Below, in pieces: positions 1-6,558 of a DNA stretch of 22,143 nt. The position numbers were made by a program, and so were the translations under genes. This DNA comes from Salibacteraceae bacterium (lineage in GTDB: Bacteria > Bacteroidota > Bacteroidia > Flavobacteriales_G > Salibacteraceae), in contig JALRDM010000233.1 of assembly GCA_023262195.1 (NCBI GenBank), forward strand, positions 1 to 22,143. Reading direction: 5' to 3'. The notes beneath the pieces are model-generated. The model ran no database searches. It saw nothing but the letters and a program-made list of their open reading frames with translations, and had not been told where the DNA came from. How positions within the stretch are numbered: the stretch's first letter is position 1; each line of letters opens with the position of its first letter.

Positions 1-1
1 C

Positions 2-298
2 GGGGAATCAATTATTATTCATAAATCTGACTTGCTAGACAATAACAAAACATTATCAGAAGTACGCACAAAAACTGGTTCTGGAAAAATCTCAATCAAC
101 GGCAGAAAAAAAGTTGAAAATCTTGAAAAAGAATTTCAGGATATTTTTGGTTTATTTGTCCAGGTATCTAGTTGGTATAGATCTGATGACGGTACGGAAT
201 ATTGGCTCCAATCGTCTGCTACTGACCATTGGAATTTGACATTCCAAAATAAATGGAGCTTAGAACACACCAGAAACCCTCCCAAAAAAGATTGGTGA
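2..298 (+). CDS. C-terminal part of an unrecognised protein, cut by the window edge
   Basis: The frame is open from base 2 to a TGA at 296-298, so the real start lies outside the window; the TTG at 32 is only the first internal candidate. I see about 98 residues with no signal peptide or membrane segment. The part around KISINGRKKVENLEKEF followed by DIFGLFVQV looks like a small alpha/beta domain seen in Bacteroidota hypothetical proteins, but I cannot name the family or give a function. The final residues, about HTRNPPKKDW, are probably not native: the same bases in another frame encode the beginning of the nucleotidase homology in the next feature. The gene therefore looks as if it was joined by a deletion to the inside of its neighbour. 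Confidence 0.55.
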   Translation, partial: GESIIIHKSDLLDNNKTLSEVRTKTGSGKISINGRKKVENLEKEFQDIFGLFVQVSSWYRSDDGTEYWLQSSATDHWNLTFQNKWSLEHTRNPPKKDW

Positions 299-668
299 TA
301 ATATCCCCGGTATTTTTGAGCACTTGGAATCGATTCCTGGAGCAAAAGAAGCTATTCATCAACTCCACTTATCAAATAAGTATGACTTATTCATACTAAC
401 AACCGCACCATGGGACAATCCTTCAGCTTGGATGCACAAGCGCTTATGGATAGAGAAACACTTTGGAGTGATCTTCTTTAAAAAAGTGATTATCCCCCAC
501 AGAAAGGATTTACTCATTGGAGATTATTTAATCGATGACCGCACTGCTAATGGTGCGGGTAACTTTAAGGGAACTCATCTTCATTTTGGGTGGGACTATA
601 TTAACTCAAGGTTTAATAAATATCGTGACTGGACTGCCGTTTTAAATTATTTTGAAAAAAACGGGTAA
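264..668 (+). pseudogene. 5'-nucleotidase (NT5C type) fragment lacking its N-terminus
   Basis: The conserved C-terminal part of a 5'(3')-deoxyribonucleotidase-like HAD protein is visible: IPGIFEHLESIPGA, the LTTAPWDNPSAW block (HAD motif II and substrate region), a KK..I.PHRKDLL stretch, and the LIDDRTANG block (HAD motif IV acidic pair). Homology begins about at codon 270-285, just after an in-frame TAG at 261-263. Intact members begin with a short strand carrying the DxD nucleophile motif; nothing like it precedes this frame, so roughly 35-50 residues including the catalytic aspartate are missing. A TTG at 324 could start a 114-aa product, but it would be catalytically dead. I call it a remnant produced by a deletion that fused it to the upstream gene. 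The terminal TAA is at 666-668. Confidence 0.7.
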
Positions 669-698
669 GTCTTATTTCTTGCCTTCTAAATTTATATT

Positions 699-2663
699 TT
701 GAGATATTTAACTAAATCACGATTCAAATTAGGGCTCGAATGCCCGAATAAACTTTTTTATACCAAAAAAGATGAATATGCTAATCAAAAAGACGAAAAT
801 CCTTTTTTAAATGCCTTAGCCTCTGGTGGGTTTCAGGTGGAAGAATTAGCACGATTGCATTATCCTAATGGGCATTTGGTCGAGGATGCTCAAGGTGATA
901 AGTATGACTATGAGCTAAAAGTAGAAGAAACTATTCAATTGCTTCAAAATGAAAATGTGGTTATTTATGAGGCTGCTTTTAAGTATGAAAATCTATTTAT
1001 TCGCGTTGATATATTAGAAAAAAGAGGGCATCAAATCAATTTAATTGAGGTCAAGGCCAAATCCTTCAAAGAGGGTTACAAAGAGGTTAAGTACAATTCA
1101 GAATGGAAGTTCTATTTATTTGACGTGGCCTTTCAAAAATACGTAATAGAAAAAGCGCATCCGCACTTTCGCGTGAACCCGTATTTAATGTTAGCTGATC
1201 AACGTAAAACAGCATCTATAGATGGATTAAACCAAATGTTCCGAATTAAAAAGAACAGTGGGAATAGAACGGGTATAGAAAAAAAGGAAGATCAATTAGC
1301 ACAGTTAAAATTTCCAGAAGACTCGGTGTTATCCCTCAAAGATGTGACTGATATCATCACTAAAATTGAAGCCGGAGAACATCGCATTTTAGAAGATTAT
1401 GAATTTGAAGATGCCATTACGGTATTATCTCAAGCCTATCTAAACGACCGTTATTTTGGTTTTCCCCTTGATTTTGCTAAATGCAAACATTGTGAATTTA
1501 AAATCGATGCAGGCTCAAATGATAAAAAATCAGGATTTGAAGCCTGTTTTAAAAAGCAATTAGGGTGGAAAGAGGATGATTTCAAAGCACCAAACGCTTT
1601 TGAGATTTGGGATTTTAGGCGTTGGAAATACCTTACTGATAAAGGCAAATTAAAGCTAAATGAAATTGAGGATGAGGAATTTGGTGAAAACAAATTCAAG
1701 ATGGTCGGGTTTTCAAGAATTGATCGTCAATTAATTCAAAAACACAAGACTCTTAAAAAGGAAAACACTACTCATATTGATGTCACAGGGTTGCGCGATG
1801 AAATAGCGAAATGGACTCCCCCGTACAACTTTATTGATTTTGAAGCATCCACGGTGGCTTTGCCTTTTTACCGGGGTCAGCATCCTTATGAAAAAGTAGT
1901 ATTTCAATTTTCGCATCATATTTACCACGAAGATGGGCGCGTTGAGCATGCCAACGAGTTTATCAATGTAAATCCGGGAGAGTTTCCAAATTTTGAATTT
2001 ATAAGGGCACTTAAAGTCGCATTAGAGGAGAATACAGGCTCCGTGTTCCAATATTCGCCTTATGAAAACTCAACATTAAATCAAGTCAAAGCACAATTAG
2101 AAGCGTCTGTAGAAGATGATAAAGAATCTTTGATTGATTTTATCAAAAGCTTGACCAAACCTCCAAAAAGTAACGATTACCAAGGTGAAACATGGAACGC
2201 TGAGCGAGAAATGATTGACCTATGTGAGGTAATAAAAGCTTTTTATTATAATCCATACACTAAGGGAAGTAATTCCATTAAAGCGTTATTACCAGCCATT
2301 TTTAAAAATAGCGACCTGATAAAAGAAAAGTACAGTCAACCTCTGGCTGCAATAAATGTGACGAGTAAAAATTTCCCGAATCATTACCGATGGTTAAGAA
2401 TGATAAATGGCGAAATAGAAGATCCCTATAAATATTTAGACAAACCCTTTTCAGATTGGAATCCTGATTTTGAACGAAAAAGTGATATTGAGGAAATTAA
2501 TAACGGTGGTGCAGCATTGACGGCCTATGGATTAACTCAGTACTCCGATATGACTACCGTTGAACGCGATAGATTACGCAAGGCTTTACAAAAATATTGT
2601 GAGTTAGATACACTAGCAATGGTAATGATATTTGAGCATTTAAAAGATGTTGCGTCATATTAG
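699..2663 (+). CDS. DUF2779 protein: Cas4/RecB-like nuclease fused to a DEDD exonuclease-like domain
   Basis: 654 aa from a TTG start, 30 nt after the nucleotidase remnant. N-terminal part (about 1-290): a PD-(D/E)xK nuclease core, with D104 in IRVDIL and E117-x-K119 in LIEVKAK. Four cysteines are placed as in Cas4/AddB iron-sulfur nucleases: C15 near the N-terminus and C262, C265 and C283 at the end of the domain. C-terminal part (about 375-654, DUF2779): an RNase H-fold 3'-5' exonuclease pattern, with D380-F-E382 as motif I, a YSPYENSTLN block as a motif II candidate, and Y633-x3-D637 as a DEDDy-type motif III. The metal and cluster ligands all seem present, so it is probably active. This suggests processing of DNA or RNA ends, perhaps in repair or phage defence, but the substrate is unknown. 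No CRISPR array or cas genes lie nearby. Low GC compared with the housekeeping genes downstream. Confidence 0.85.
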   Translation: MRYLTKSRFKLGLECPNKLFYTKKDEYANQKDENPFLNALASGGFQVEELARLHYPNGHLVEDAQGDKYDYELKVEETIQLLQNENVVIYEAAFKYENLFIRVDILEKRGHQINLIEVKAKSFKEGYKEVKYNSEWKFYLFDVAFQKYVIEKAHPHFRVNPYLMLADQRKTASIDGLNQMFRIKKNSGNRTGIEKKEDQLAQLKFPEDSVLSLKDVTDIITKIEAGEHRILEDYEFEDAITVLSQAYLNDRYFGFPLDFAKCKHCEFKIDAGSNDKKSGFEACFKKQLGWKEDDFKAPNAFEIWDFRRWKYLTDKGKLKLNEIEDEEFGENKFKMVGFSRIDRQLIQKHKTLKKENTTHIDVTGLRDEIAKWTPPYNFIDFEASTVALPFYRGQHPYEKVVFQFSHHIYHEDGRVEHANEFINVNPGEFPNFEFIRALKVALEENTGSVFQYSPYENSTLNQVKAQLEASVEDDKESLIDFIKSLTKPPKSNDYQGETWNAEREMIDLCEVIKAFYYNPYTKGSNSIKALLPAIFKNSDLIKEKYSQPLAAINVTSKNFPNHYRWLRMINGEIEDPYKYLDKPFSDWNPDFERKSDIEEINNGGAALTAYGLTQYSDMTTVERDRLRKALQKYCELDTLAMVMIFEHLKDVASY

Positions 2664-2741
2664 CACAAATCAAAGAAGACAAAGCATATGTCCAAAGAGC
2701 TTAGATTTCCAATAAAACCTTGCAAGAACCTTGTAGGTTTC

Positions 2742-2823
2742 TAAGTTATACAACAAAAAACCCCCATGATTATTCGGGGTTTTGTATTGATAATAAGGGT
2801 GTTAAGTTGTGGAGAAAAGGGGA
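2742..2823 (+). repeat. Possible distal copy of the tRNA-Ala 3' end and flank (att-like)
   Basis: 2809-2823 (GTGGAGAAAAGGGGA) matches 4531-4545, inside the 3' end of the tRNA-Ala gene, at 13 of 15 positions in the same orientation. The TAAGTTAT at 2742-2749 with the C/A-rich run after it likewise resembles 4477-4501. Both blocks have a hairpin between them, so the order repeat-hairpin-repeat is the same at both places. This fits the two ends of an element inserted at a tRNA 3' end. The matches are short and purine-rich, so chance is possible, and no integrase is present. Confidence 0.35.
2757..2783. terminator. Bidirectional terminator between convergent genes
   Basis: Stem AAAACCCC (2757-2764) pairs with GGGGTTTT (2776-2783) around an 11-nt loop. 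It sits between the convergent nuclease gene (+) and membrane-protein gene (-). The minus-strand T run is the longer (six T), the plus-strand run is four T, so it can serve both. A weaker inverted repeat, AAACCT (2715-2720) with AGGTTT (2735-2740), lies just before it. Confidence 0.75.
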
Positions 2824-2895
2824 TGTGCCTATTATTAAGTCTTTAATTAATTGTTCTGAATTTCATTCAGCTATTCAGGTTAAATTGACAAAAAA

Positions 2896-4086
2896 CTAAT
2901 TATACACCCAATCTACACCATTGCTGCCACAAAATTGCTTCCATATCTCCAAATATTCAAGATATTCTGGTGAAGTGTCTTTTTCAAATCCGATAATATC
3001 ACCACTCTCCGAAAGGGTAAAATTAGGTAAGGAGGGGGAGCCAGTTATATATTGTTGAAGCATTCCGCCAAGTATATTTTTATCGTCTAAAGGTGCTAAT
3101 TGATTTAACAGATTTTTCAAATAATCATTGGCATCAATTGTTGACCCCTCCCAATAATCTGGTATTTTGGTATTATTTAAAAACAAATATTCAAAGGCAG
3201 AGAAATCGTCAGCAATTGAATAATTATTACAATTCGAATATGCCTTGAGACTGGATTTAAAAGTTGGAGAAATATTAGTAACATTATTGGTCCTTCTTGC
3301 CGAGGTTAAATTCATTCTGTAAGCAATACAATTCAGTTCATTTTCTAATTCCAATTCTTTAACCGAATTCAAAAATCCATCAAGAGTCTCTTCATTTGCG
3401 TCTAAAAGGACTAAATTGGCCATTTTAGAATTAAGCGATTCTAATTTGATTTTCGCCTCAGCTTTTCCATTGACTGATAGGCACACAGAGTAATAATCTT
3501 TGTACACATCCAGTTTTTCCGCCTCTGTAAGCTTTAGATAATCTTCGAATGATTTTAAGGACCTTCTTTCGTCCCCACTCGCTAAAAACAAATATGCGTT
3601 CACAATAAAATCACTGGCTGTAGTAGGGTTATCAATTGGATTATTTGCTTTAATCAGGTTTTCAATGTTTTCAAAATTTTCCTCCATCGATTCAAATCCT
3701 TCCTCAATATTATTTCCAACCTTATCAATTTTTTCATCAATAACATTGAGCTTTTCACTAACGATATTCATAGATTCTTGAAAACTTTGAATTGCAGGAA
3801 TATTACTGGCCAATAGGCCTTTATCATCGTCAGCCACTATGCCTAATCCAAAAAATATTACGCCGCTAACAATTAATATAAGACTATTTGTTTTGTTCGC
3901 AAAGGTTAGTTTTTCGTTTTTGATAAAAAAATATGTCAGAATTCCGAGACTTACGAGTACTCCCGCTAAAATCGAGGAAATAGGAGCTAAAGGTGTCAAT
4001 ACATCTGCTACCAGTCCACCAATAGTTCCAATTCCTCCTCCAATTTGGGAAATTTTAGTCCAATTGAATTTTTGTTGATTTTCCAT
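2896..4086 (-). CDS. Unknown membrane-anchored coiled-coil protein
   Basis: 396 aa, family not recognised. The N-terminus has a glycine-rich hydrophobic stretch (about 13-30) and two clear membrane helices (about 36-55 and 68-85). An acidic, heptad-like coiled coil follows (about 97-147, with NNIEEGFESMEENFENIENL). The remainder (about 150-396) is a soluble, mostly helical region; AYLFLASGDERRSLKSFEDY resembles a TPR-like helical pair. No catalytic motif is evident. The layout (membrane anchor, coiled-coil stalk, helical domain) would suit a sensor, scaffold or envelope-associated protein, but this is only inference. The gene is alone on its strand, convergent to the nuclease gene, AT-rich, and lies between the tRNA-Ala 3' end and a possible copy of that end, so it may be island cargo. 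Confidence 0.7.
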   Translation of the reverse strand: MENQQKFNWTKISQIGGGIGTIGGLVADVLTPLAPISSILAGVLVSLGILTYFFIKNEKLTFANKTNSLILIVSGVIFFGLGIVADDDKGLLASNIPAIQSFQESMNIVSEKLNVIDEKIDKVGNNIEEGFESMEENFENIENLIKANNPIDNPTTASDFIVNAYLFLASGDERRSLKSFEDYLKLTEAEKLDVYKDYYSVCLSVNGKAEAKIKLESLNSKMANLVLLDANEETLDGFLNSVKELELENELNCIAYRMNLTSARRTNNVTNISPTFKSSLKAYSNCNNYSIADDFSAFEYLFLNNTKIPDYWEGSTIDANDYLKNLLNQLAPLDDKNILGGMLQQYITGSPSLPNFTLSESGDIIGFEKDTSPEYLEYLEIWKQFCGSNGVDWVYN

Positions 4087-4245
4087 AAAGTGAAATTTTA
4101 ATTTTTTTTGCCATTTTTAAATCATAATAAACCATTTCGTGTAGGACTCTAAGTTAGAGAAAAATCATTGATATTTGATAATCCATTTATTCCCGGGCAA
4201 ACACCTTCACTTTTCCGACACTTCTTAGCTTAAATCTGTCTTATT

Positions 4246-4413
4246 CTATAGGCCCGCTTGCGATTTAGCCTGAACCCTTCCGTTAGAATAAAGAATAGAA
4301 ATTATTTTCATTCCTGATTCATATATAACCATCTCAGATGAATATTCACCATACGAAGATGAGGCATTAGAATCTCCTGTGCCTAAGACTGACTCCACCT
4401 CTACTTTTGTCAT
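4246..4413 (-). pseudogene. BamE/SmpA-like (DUF3862-type) small gene remnant
   Basis: Reading the minus strand gives a 55-residue frame from ATG at 4413 to TAG at 4246-4248. It begins MTKVEVESVLGTGDS, continues through SSEMVIYESG and KIISILYSNGRV, and ends QAKSQAGL. The GMTKxEVxxxLG start, the middle beta strands and the terminal KSQxGL are typical of BamE-fold lipoproteins. Homology already starts one codon before the ATG (GMTK), and an in-frame TAG lies seven codons upstream of the ATG, so the lipoprotein signal and first helix are absent. I read it as an N-terminally truncated remnant rather than a working gene. It lies within the 454-base stretch 4087-4540, which otherwise holds a 13-bp near-palindrome (CTCTAA-G-TTAGAG, 4147-4159) and the tRNA terminator. 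Confidence 0.55.
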
Positions 4414-4437
4414 ACCATAAAAAATCAGATTCTAATT

Positions 4438-4456
4438 AGTGCCAAATAAGTGCCAA
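4438..4456. repeat. Tandem short direct repeat AGTGCCAA
   Basis: AGTGCCAA occurs at 4438-4445 and again at 4449-4456, one helical turn apart (11 nt), just downstream of the tRNA-Ala terminator and upstream (on the minus strand) of the BamE-like remnant. The spacing suits a protein-binding pair such as recombinase arm sites or an operator, but nothing else supports either role. Confidence 0.3.
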
Positions 4457-4476
4457 GATTTTGCTTAGTTTAGGCG

Positions 4477-4545
4477 TAAGTTATCTCAAAACAAAAAGCC
4501 CTGCATTGCTGCAAGGCCTTTAAAACTTTGGTGGAGAAGATGGGA
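4477..4545 (+). repeat. Proximal att-like segment at the tRNA-Ala 3' end
   Basis: This is the partner of 2742-2823: TAAGTTAT plus a C/A-rich run (4477-4501), a hairpin, then GTGGAGAAGATGGGA (4531-4545), which covers the tRNA acceptor end. If the pairing is real, the bases between the two segments (about 1.7 kb) form a small inserted element. Confidence 0.35.
4494..4521 (-). terminator. Terminator of the tRNA-Ala transcript
   Basis: On the minus strand the RNA folds as a 12-bp stem, AAAGGCCUUGCA with UGCAGGGCUUUU, closed by a GCAA (GNRA) tetraloop and ending in four U. Two pairs are G-U on the minus-strand RNA but would be A-C mismatches on the plus-strand RNA, so the hairpin is directional. 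It starts 7 bases after the tRNA CCA end. Confidence 0.85.
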
Positions 4546-4605
4546 GTCGAACCCACGACCTCTTGACTGCCAGTCAAGCGCTCTAGCCAGCTGAGCTACA
4601 TCCCC
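4529..4605 (-). tRNA. tRNA-Ala (anticodon GGC)
   Basis: The minus strand folds as a complete cloverleaf. The acceptor arm GGGGATG pairs with CTTCTCC. The D arm is GCTC/GAGC. The anticodon arm is CTTGA-CTGGCAG-TCAAG, giving anticodon GGC. The T arm is GTGGG-TTCGACT-CCCAT, followed by discriminator A and an encoded CCA (4529-4531). G3-U70, the alanine identity pair, is present, which confirms the anticodon call. One acceptor pair (T6-T67) is mismatched. The 3' end faces the AT-rich accessory region, the usual geometry for tRNA-targeted insertion. Confidence 0.96.
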
Positions 4606-4615
4606 AAAGTGGGCG

Positions 4616-4623
4616 CAAATATA
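4616..4623 (-). promoter_or_regulatory. -7 promoter box for tRNA-Ala
   Basis: The minus strand reads TATATTTG, a perfect match to the Bacteroidota TAnnTTTG box, ending 10 bases before the mature tRNA 5' end. No clear -33 element is visible. It lies back to back with the promoter of the lipoprotein pair. Confidence 0.7.
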
Positions 4624-4676
4624 AAGTATGAGTATCACCGAACCACCGAGTGCGCAATTGCGTCTAATTTTCCTAG

Positions 4677-4684
4677 CATATTTG
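4677..4684 (+). promoter_or_regulatory. -7 promoter box for the cysteine-rich lipoprotein pair
   Basis: CATATTTG differs from TAnnTTTG only at the first base. A TTG at 4658-4660, 16 bases upstream, could be the -33 element. Only 5 bases separate the box from the ATG at 4690, so transcription would start at or very near the start codon. Confidence 0.5.
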
Positions 4685-4689
4685 CACCA

Positions 4690-4947
4690 ATGATTTCATT
4701 TCGCATTCTTGTTTTCATGCTTATTTCTACTTTAATAATTGCCGCATGCAATCGAGATAAGGAGGAAGAGCCCGTTGAAGAAAAACCAATCAATACTAGG
4801 GAGGACAGACTGTGCAGCGATGAGTGTGTTTTCGCAAATGATGGTGATTGCGATGATGGCGGGCCGAGTTCTGATCATGATTATTGTGTGCTTGGTTCTG
4901 ACTGTAGCGATTGTGGAGAACGCCTAATTATTACTGTTGAAGATTGA
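4690..4947 (+). CDS. Small cysteine-rich lipoprotein, copy 1
   Basis: 85 aa. The ATG at 4690 is chosen because it begins a clean lipoprotein signal (lipid-accepting C20 in IIAAC) and because a longer GTG-started frame from 4609 would run through the promoter. After an acidic linker (about 23-40) comes one compact module with C42, C46, C54, C66, C72 and C75, containing DGDCDDGG and GSDCSDCGER. The acidic DG.CDDGG core recalls calcium-binding, disulfide-rich LNR (Lin-12/Notch repeat) domains, but I cannot assign it to a named family. It is expected on the periplasmic or outer face of the envelope. Its TGA overlaps the TTG start of the next gene (TTGA), implying translational coupling. Confidence 0.75.
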   Translation: MISFRILVFMLISTLIIAACNRDKEEEPVEEKPINTREDRLCSDECVFANDGDCDDGGPSSDHDYCVLGSDCSDCGERLIITVED

Positions 4948-5135
4948 AAACAAGAATCATCATATTGTTGCTGGTAATACTTACCCCTCTTTTAAGTTGT
5001 CGCAGAACTATTTGCGATAACTCGTGTCCTTTCCACGCAGATGGTGAGTGTGATGACGGCGGGGAAGGATCGCTTTATTACGTGTGTCAATACGGCTCTG
5101 ATTGCGATGATTGTGGGGAGCGAAAAGAAAAATAA
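4944..5135 (+). CDS. Small cysteine-rich lipoprotein, copy 2
   Basis: 63 aa from a TTG start overlapping the stop of copy 1 by 4 nt. It has a lipoprotein signal with C19 in LLSC, then almost at once the six-cysteine module: C24, C28, C36, C48, C54, C57. The spacings (3, 7, 11, 5, 2 residues between cysteines) are identical to copy 1, and DGECDDGG and GSDCDDCGER match it closely, so the pair arose by tandem duplication. Copy 2 lacks the acidic linker, which would place its module right against the membrane. Function unknown; binding of calcium or another metal is an inference from the acidic core. Confidence 0.75.
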   Translation: MKTRIIILLLVILTPLLSCRRTICDNSCPFHADGECDDGGEGSLYYVCQYGSDCDDCGERKEK

Positions 5136-5184
5136 TCACAATATTTCACTGCTTATCATCAAAACCTGAGGGTATAATAATTTC

Positions 5185-5192
5185 TACTTTTG
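5185..5192 (+). promoter_or_regulatory. -7 promoter box for the panD operon
   Basis: TACTTTTG is a perfect TAnnTTTG match and ends 7 bases before the panD ATG at 5200. No convincing -33 element. The position implies an extremely short or absent 5' leader. Confidence 0.6.
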
Positions 5193-5199
5193 CAGCCTT

Positions 5200-5556
5200 A
5201 TGAATATTGAAGTTTTAAAGTCAAAAATTCACAGAGTATCTGTCACAGATGCGAATCTAGACTATGTGGGCAGCATTGAAATTGATGCTAACTTACTCGA
5301 AGCTGCAAATATGATCGAAGGTGAAAAAGTGGCTGTGGTGAATATTAACAACGGTGAACGCTTTGAAACTTATGTAATTAAAGGTCAAAAAGGAAGTGGC
5401 GTAATTACCCTCAATGGCCCATCCGCTAGAAGGGTGCAAAAGGGAGATATTATTCTCATAATTTCCTATGCAACGATGGACTTTGAGGAAGCAAAAACCT
5501 TCAAACCTTGGGTTATTTTTCCAGACGAAAGAACCAATCAGCTTATCTCGAAATAA
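5200..5556 (+). CDS. panD: Aspartate 1-decarboxylase
   Basis: 118 aa, the normal length. It converts L-aspartate to beta-alanine for pantothenate and coenzyme A synthesis in the cytoplasm. The self-processing site is intact: G24-S25 within DYVGSIEID, where cleavage turns the serine into the pyruvoyl cofactor. The invariant K9 (SKIHR), the tyrosine of DYVG, and the [13 protein letters not shown] segment that shapes the active site are also present. It opens a six-gene plus-strand operon; the next gene starts 6 bases after its stop. No other pantothenate gene is in the window. Highly conserved, so the assignment is secure. Confidence 0.97.
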   Translation: MNIEVLKSKIHRVSVTDANLDYVGSIEIDANLLEAANMIEGEKVAVVNINNGERFETYVIKGQKGSGVITLNGPSARRVQKGDIILIISYATMDFEEAKTFKPWVIFPDERTNQLISK

Positions 5557-5562
5557 TTCGAA

Positions 5563-6558
5563 TTGAATAAGTCATTCAAATCATTTTTACAAGTGGGTTT
5601 CTCACTTGCGTTGGGGGTGTTTCTTATTTGGTATTTCTACAAAGATCTTACGGAGGAAAACAAAGAGCACATTGTAGAATCATTCAGAAAAGCAAACTAC
5701 TGGTGGATACTCGCATCGATATTTATTGCAATTATGAGCCATGTTTTCAGGGCTTATCGATGGAAATACACCTTGCAACCGCTCAATATTAAAATCAATT
5801 TCATCAATCGGTTTGCCGCGGTGATGATAGGTTATATAGCCAACCTAGCATTCCCCAGGCTTGGTGAAGTGAGCCGCTGTGCTGTGCTTGCTCGCTATCA
5901 AAATCAACCCTTCGAAAAACTATTCGGAACAGTTGTGGCAGAGCGTGTGATTGACGCAGTTATCTTACTCATATTAATAATTGTCACCACGCTGCTTCAG
6001 TTCAGTGTTTTAGGACCATTAGTAATGGAGTTTATCGGACCAATGACCGATAAAATTCAAAATCAAATCTTATTAGGTGTAGTAGCCATCATCGCCATCA
6101 TTGGTTTGTTCTTCGGCTGGAAGTTCTTGCAACGTTCTCAGCATAAAGTAGCGCTTGCAATTCGGAGCCGAGTGCTTGGCCTGTGGGAAGGAATCGTTTC
6201 GCTAAAGACCATGGAGGGAAAGTTTGGGTTTTACCTACATACTGCTCTGATTTGGGCATCCTATGTATTAATGTATTTGGTCACATTCAATGCCTTCAGC
6301 GAAACTCAAGAAGTGGCCTTCGCTGGTGTTTTGGCCTCTTTTGTCATGGGTGGAATCACCATTGTAGTGGTGCAAGGAGGGCTTGGTGCGTATCCATTGG
6401 GCATCATGTCTATACTACTCTTATATGGGATCGAGAAAGAACTAGGCTATGCTTTTGGTTGGATCGTATGGTGTGCACAAACCGCGATGATTCTAGTCTT
6501 AGGATTTATTTCAATTTTGATCATGCCATTTATCAATCAGAAAACAAAAGATGCCTGA
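5563..6558 (+). CDS. Flippase-like membrane protein (PF03706, lysylphosphatidylglycerol synthase TM region)
   Basis: 331 aa from a TTG start 6 bases after panD. About eight hydrophobic helices run from FLQVGFSLALGVFLIW at the N-terminus to MILVLGFISILIM near the end. The HVFRAYRWKYTL segment after helix 2 and the FPRLGEVSRCAVLARYQ segment are typical of the family (also UPF0104/DUF2156-less MprF transmembrane domain). The soluble aminoacyl-transferase half of MprF is absent, so this is not a full MprF. Members are inner-membrane proteins thought to move lipid-linked substrates; the substrate here is unknown. Its 3' end overlaps rfaE2 by 8 nt, and a nucleotide-sugar enzyme as neighbour fits a role in envelope glycolipid handling. 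Confidence 0.85.
   Translation: MNKSFKSFLQVGFSLALGVFLIWYFYKDLTEENKEHIVESFRKANYWWILASIFIAIMSHVFRAYRWKYTLQPLNIKINFINRFAAVMIGYIANLAFPRLGEVSRCAVLARYQNQPFEKLFGTVVAERVIDAVILLILIIVTTLLQFSVLGPLVMEFIGPMTDKIQNQILLGVVAIIAIIGLFFGWKFLQRSQHKVALAIRSRVLGLWEGIVSLKTMEGKFGFYLHTALIWASYVLMYLVTFNAFSETQEVAFAGVLASFVMGGITIVVVQGGLGAYPLGIMSILLLYGIEKELGYAFGWIVWCAQTAMILVLGFISILIMPFINQKTKDA

Noticed and set aside
2664..2895. Small peptide frames and a possible second tRNA near 2809
   Set aside because: Only a 15-base stretch resembles a tRNA 3' end; the rest does not fold as a tRNA, and the peptides are short with no similarity I recognise.
4609..4689. GTG-started N-terminal extension of lipoprotein 1
   Set aside because: It would run through the promoter box and put 27 residues before a well-formed lipoprotein signal.
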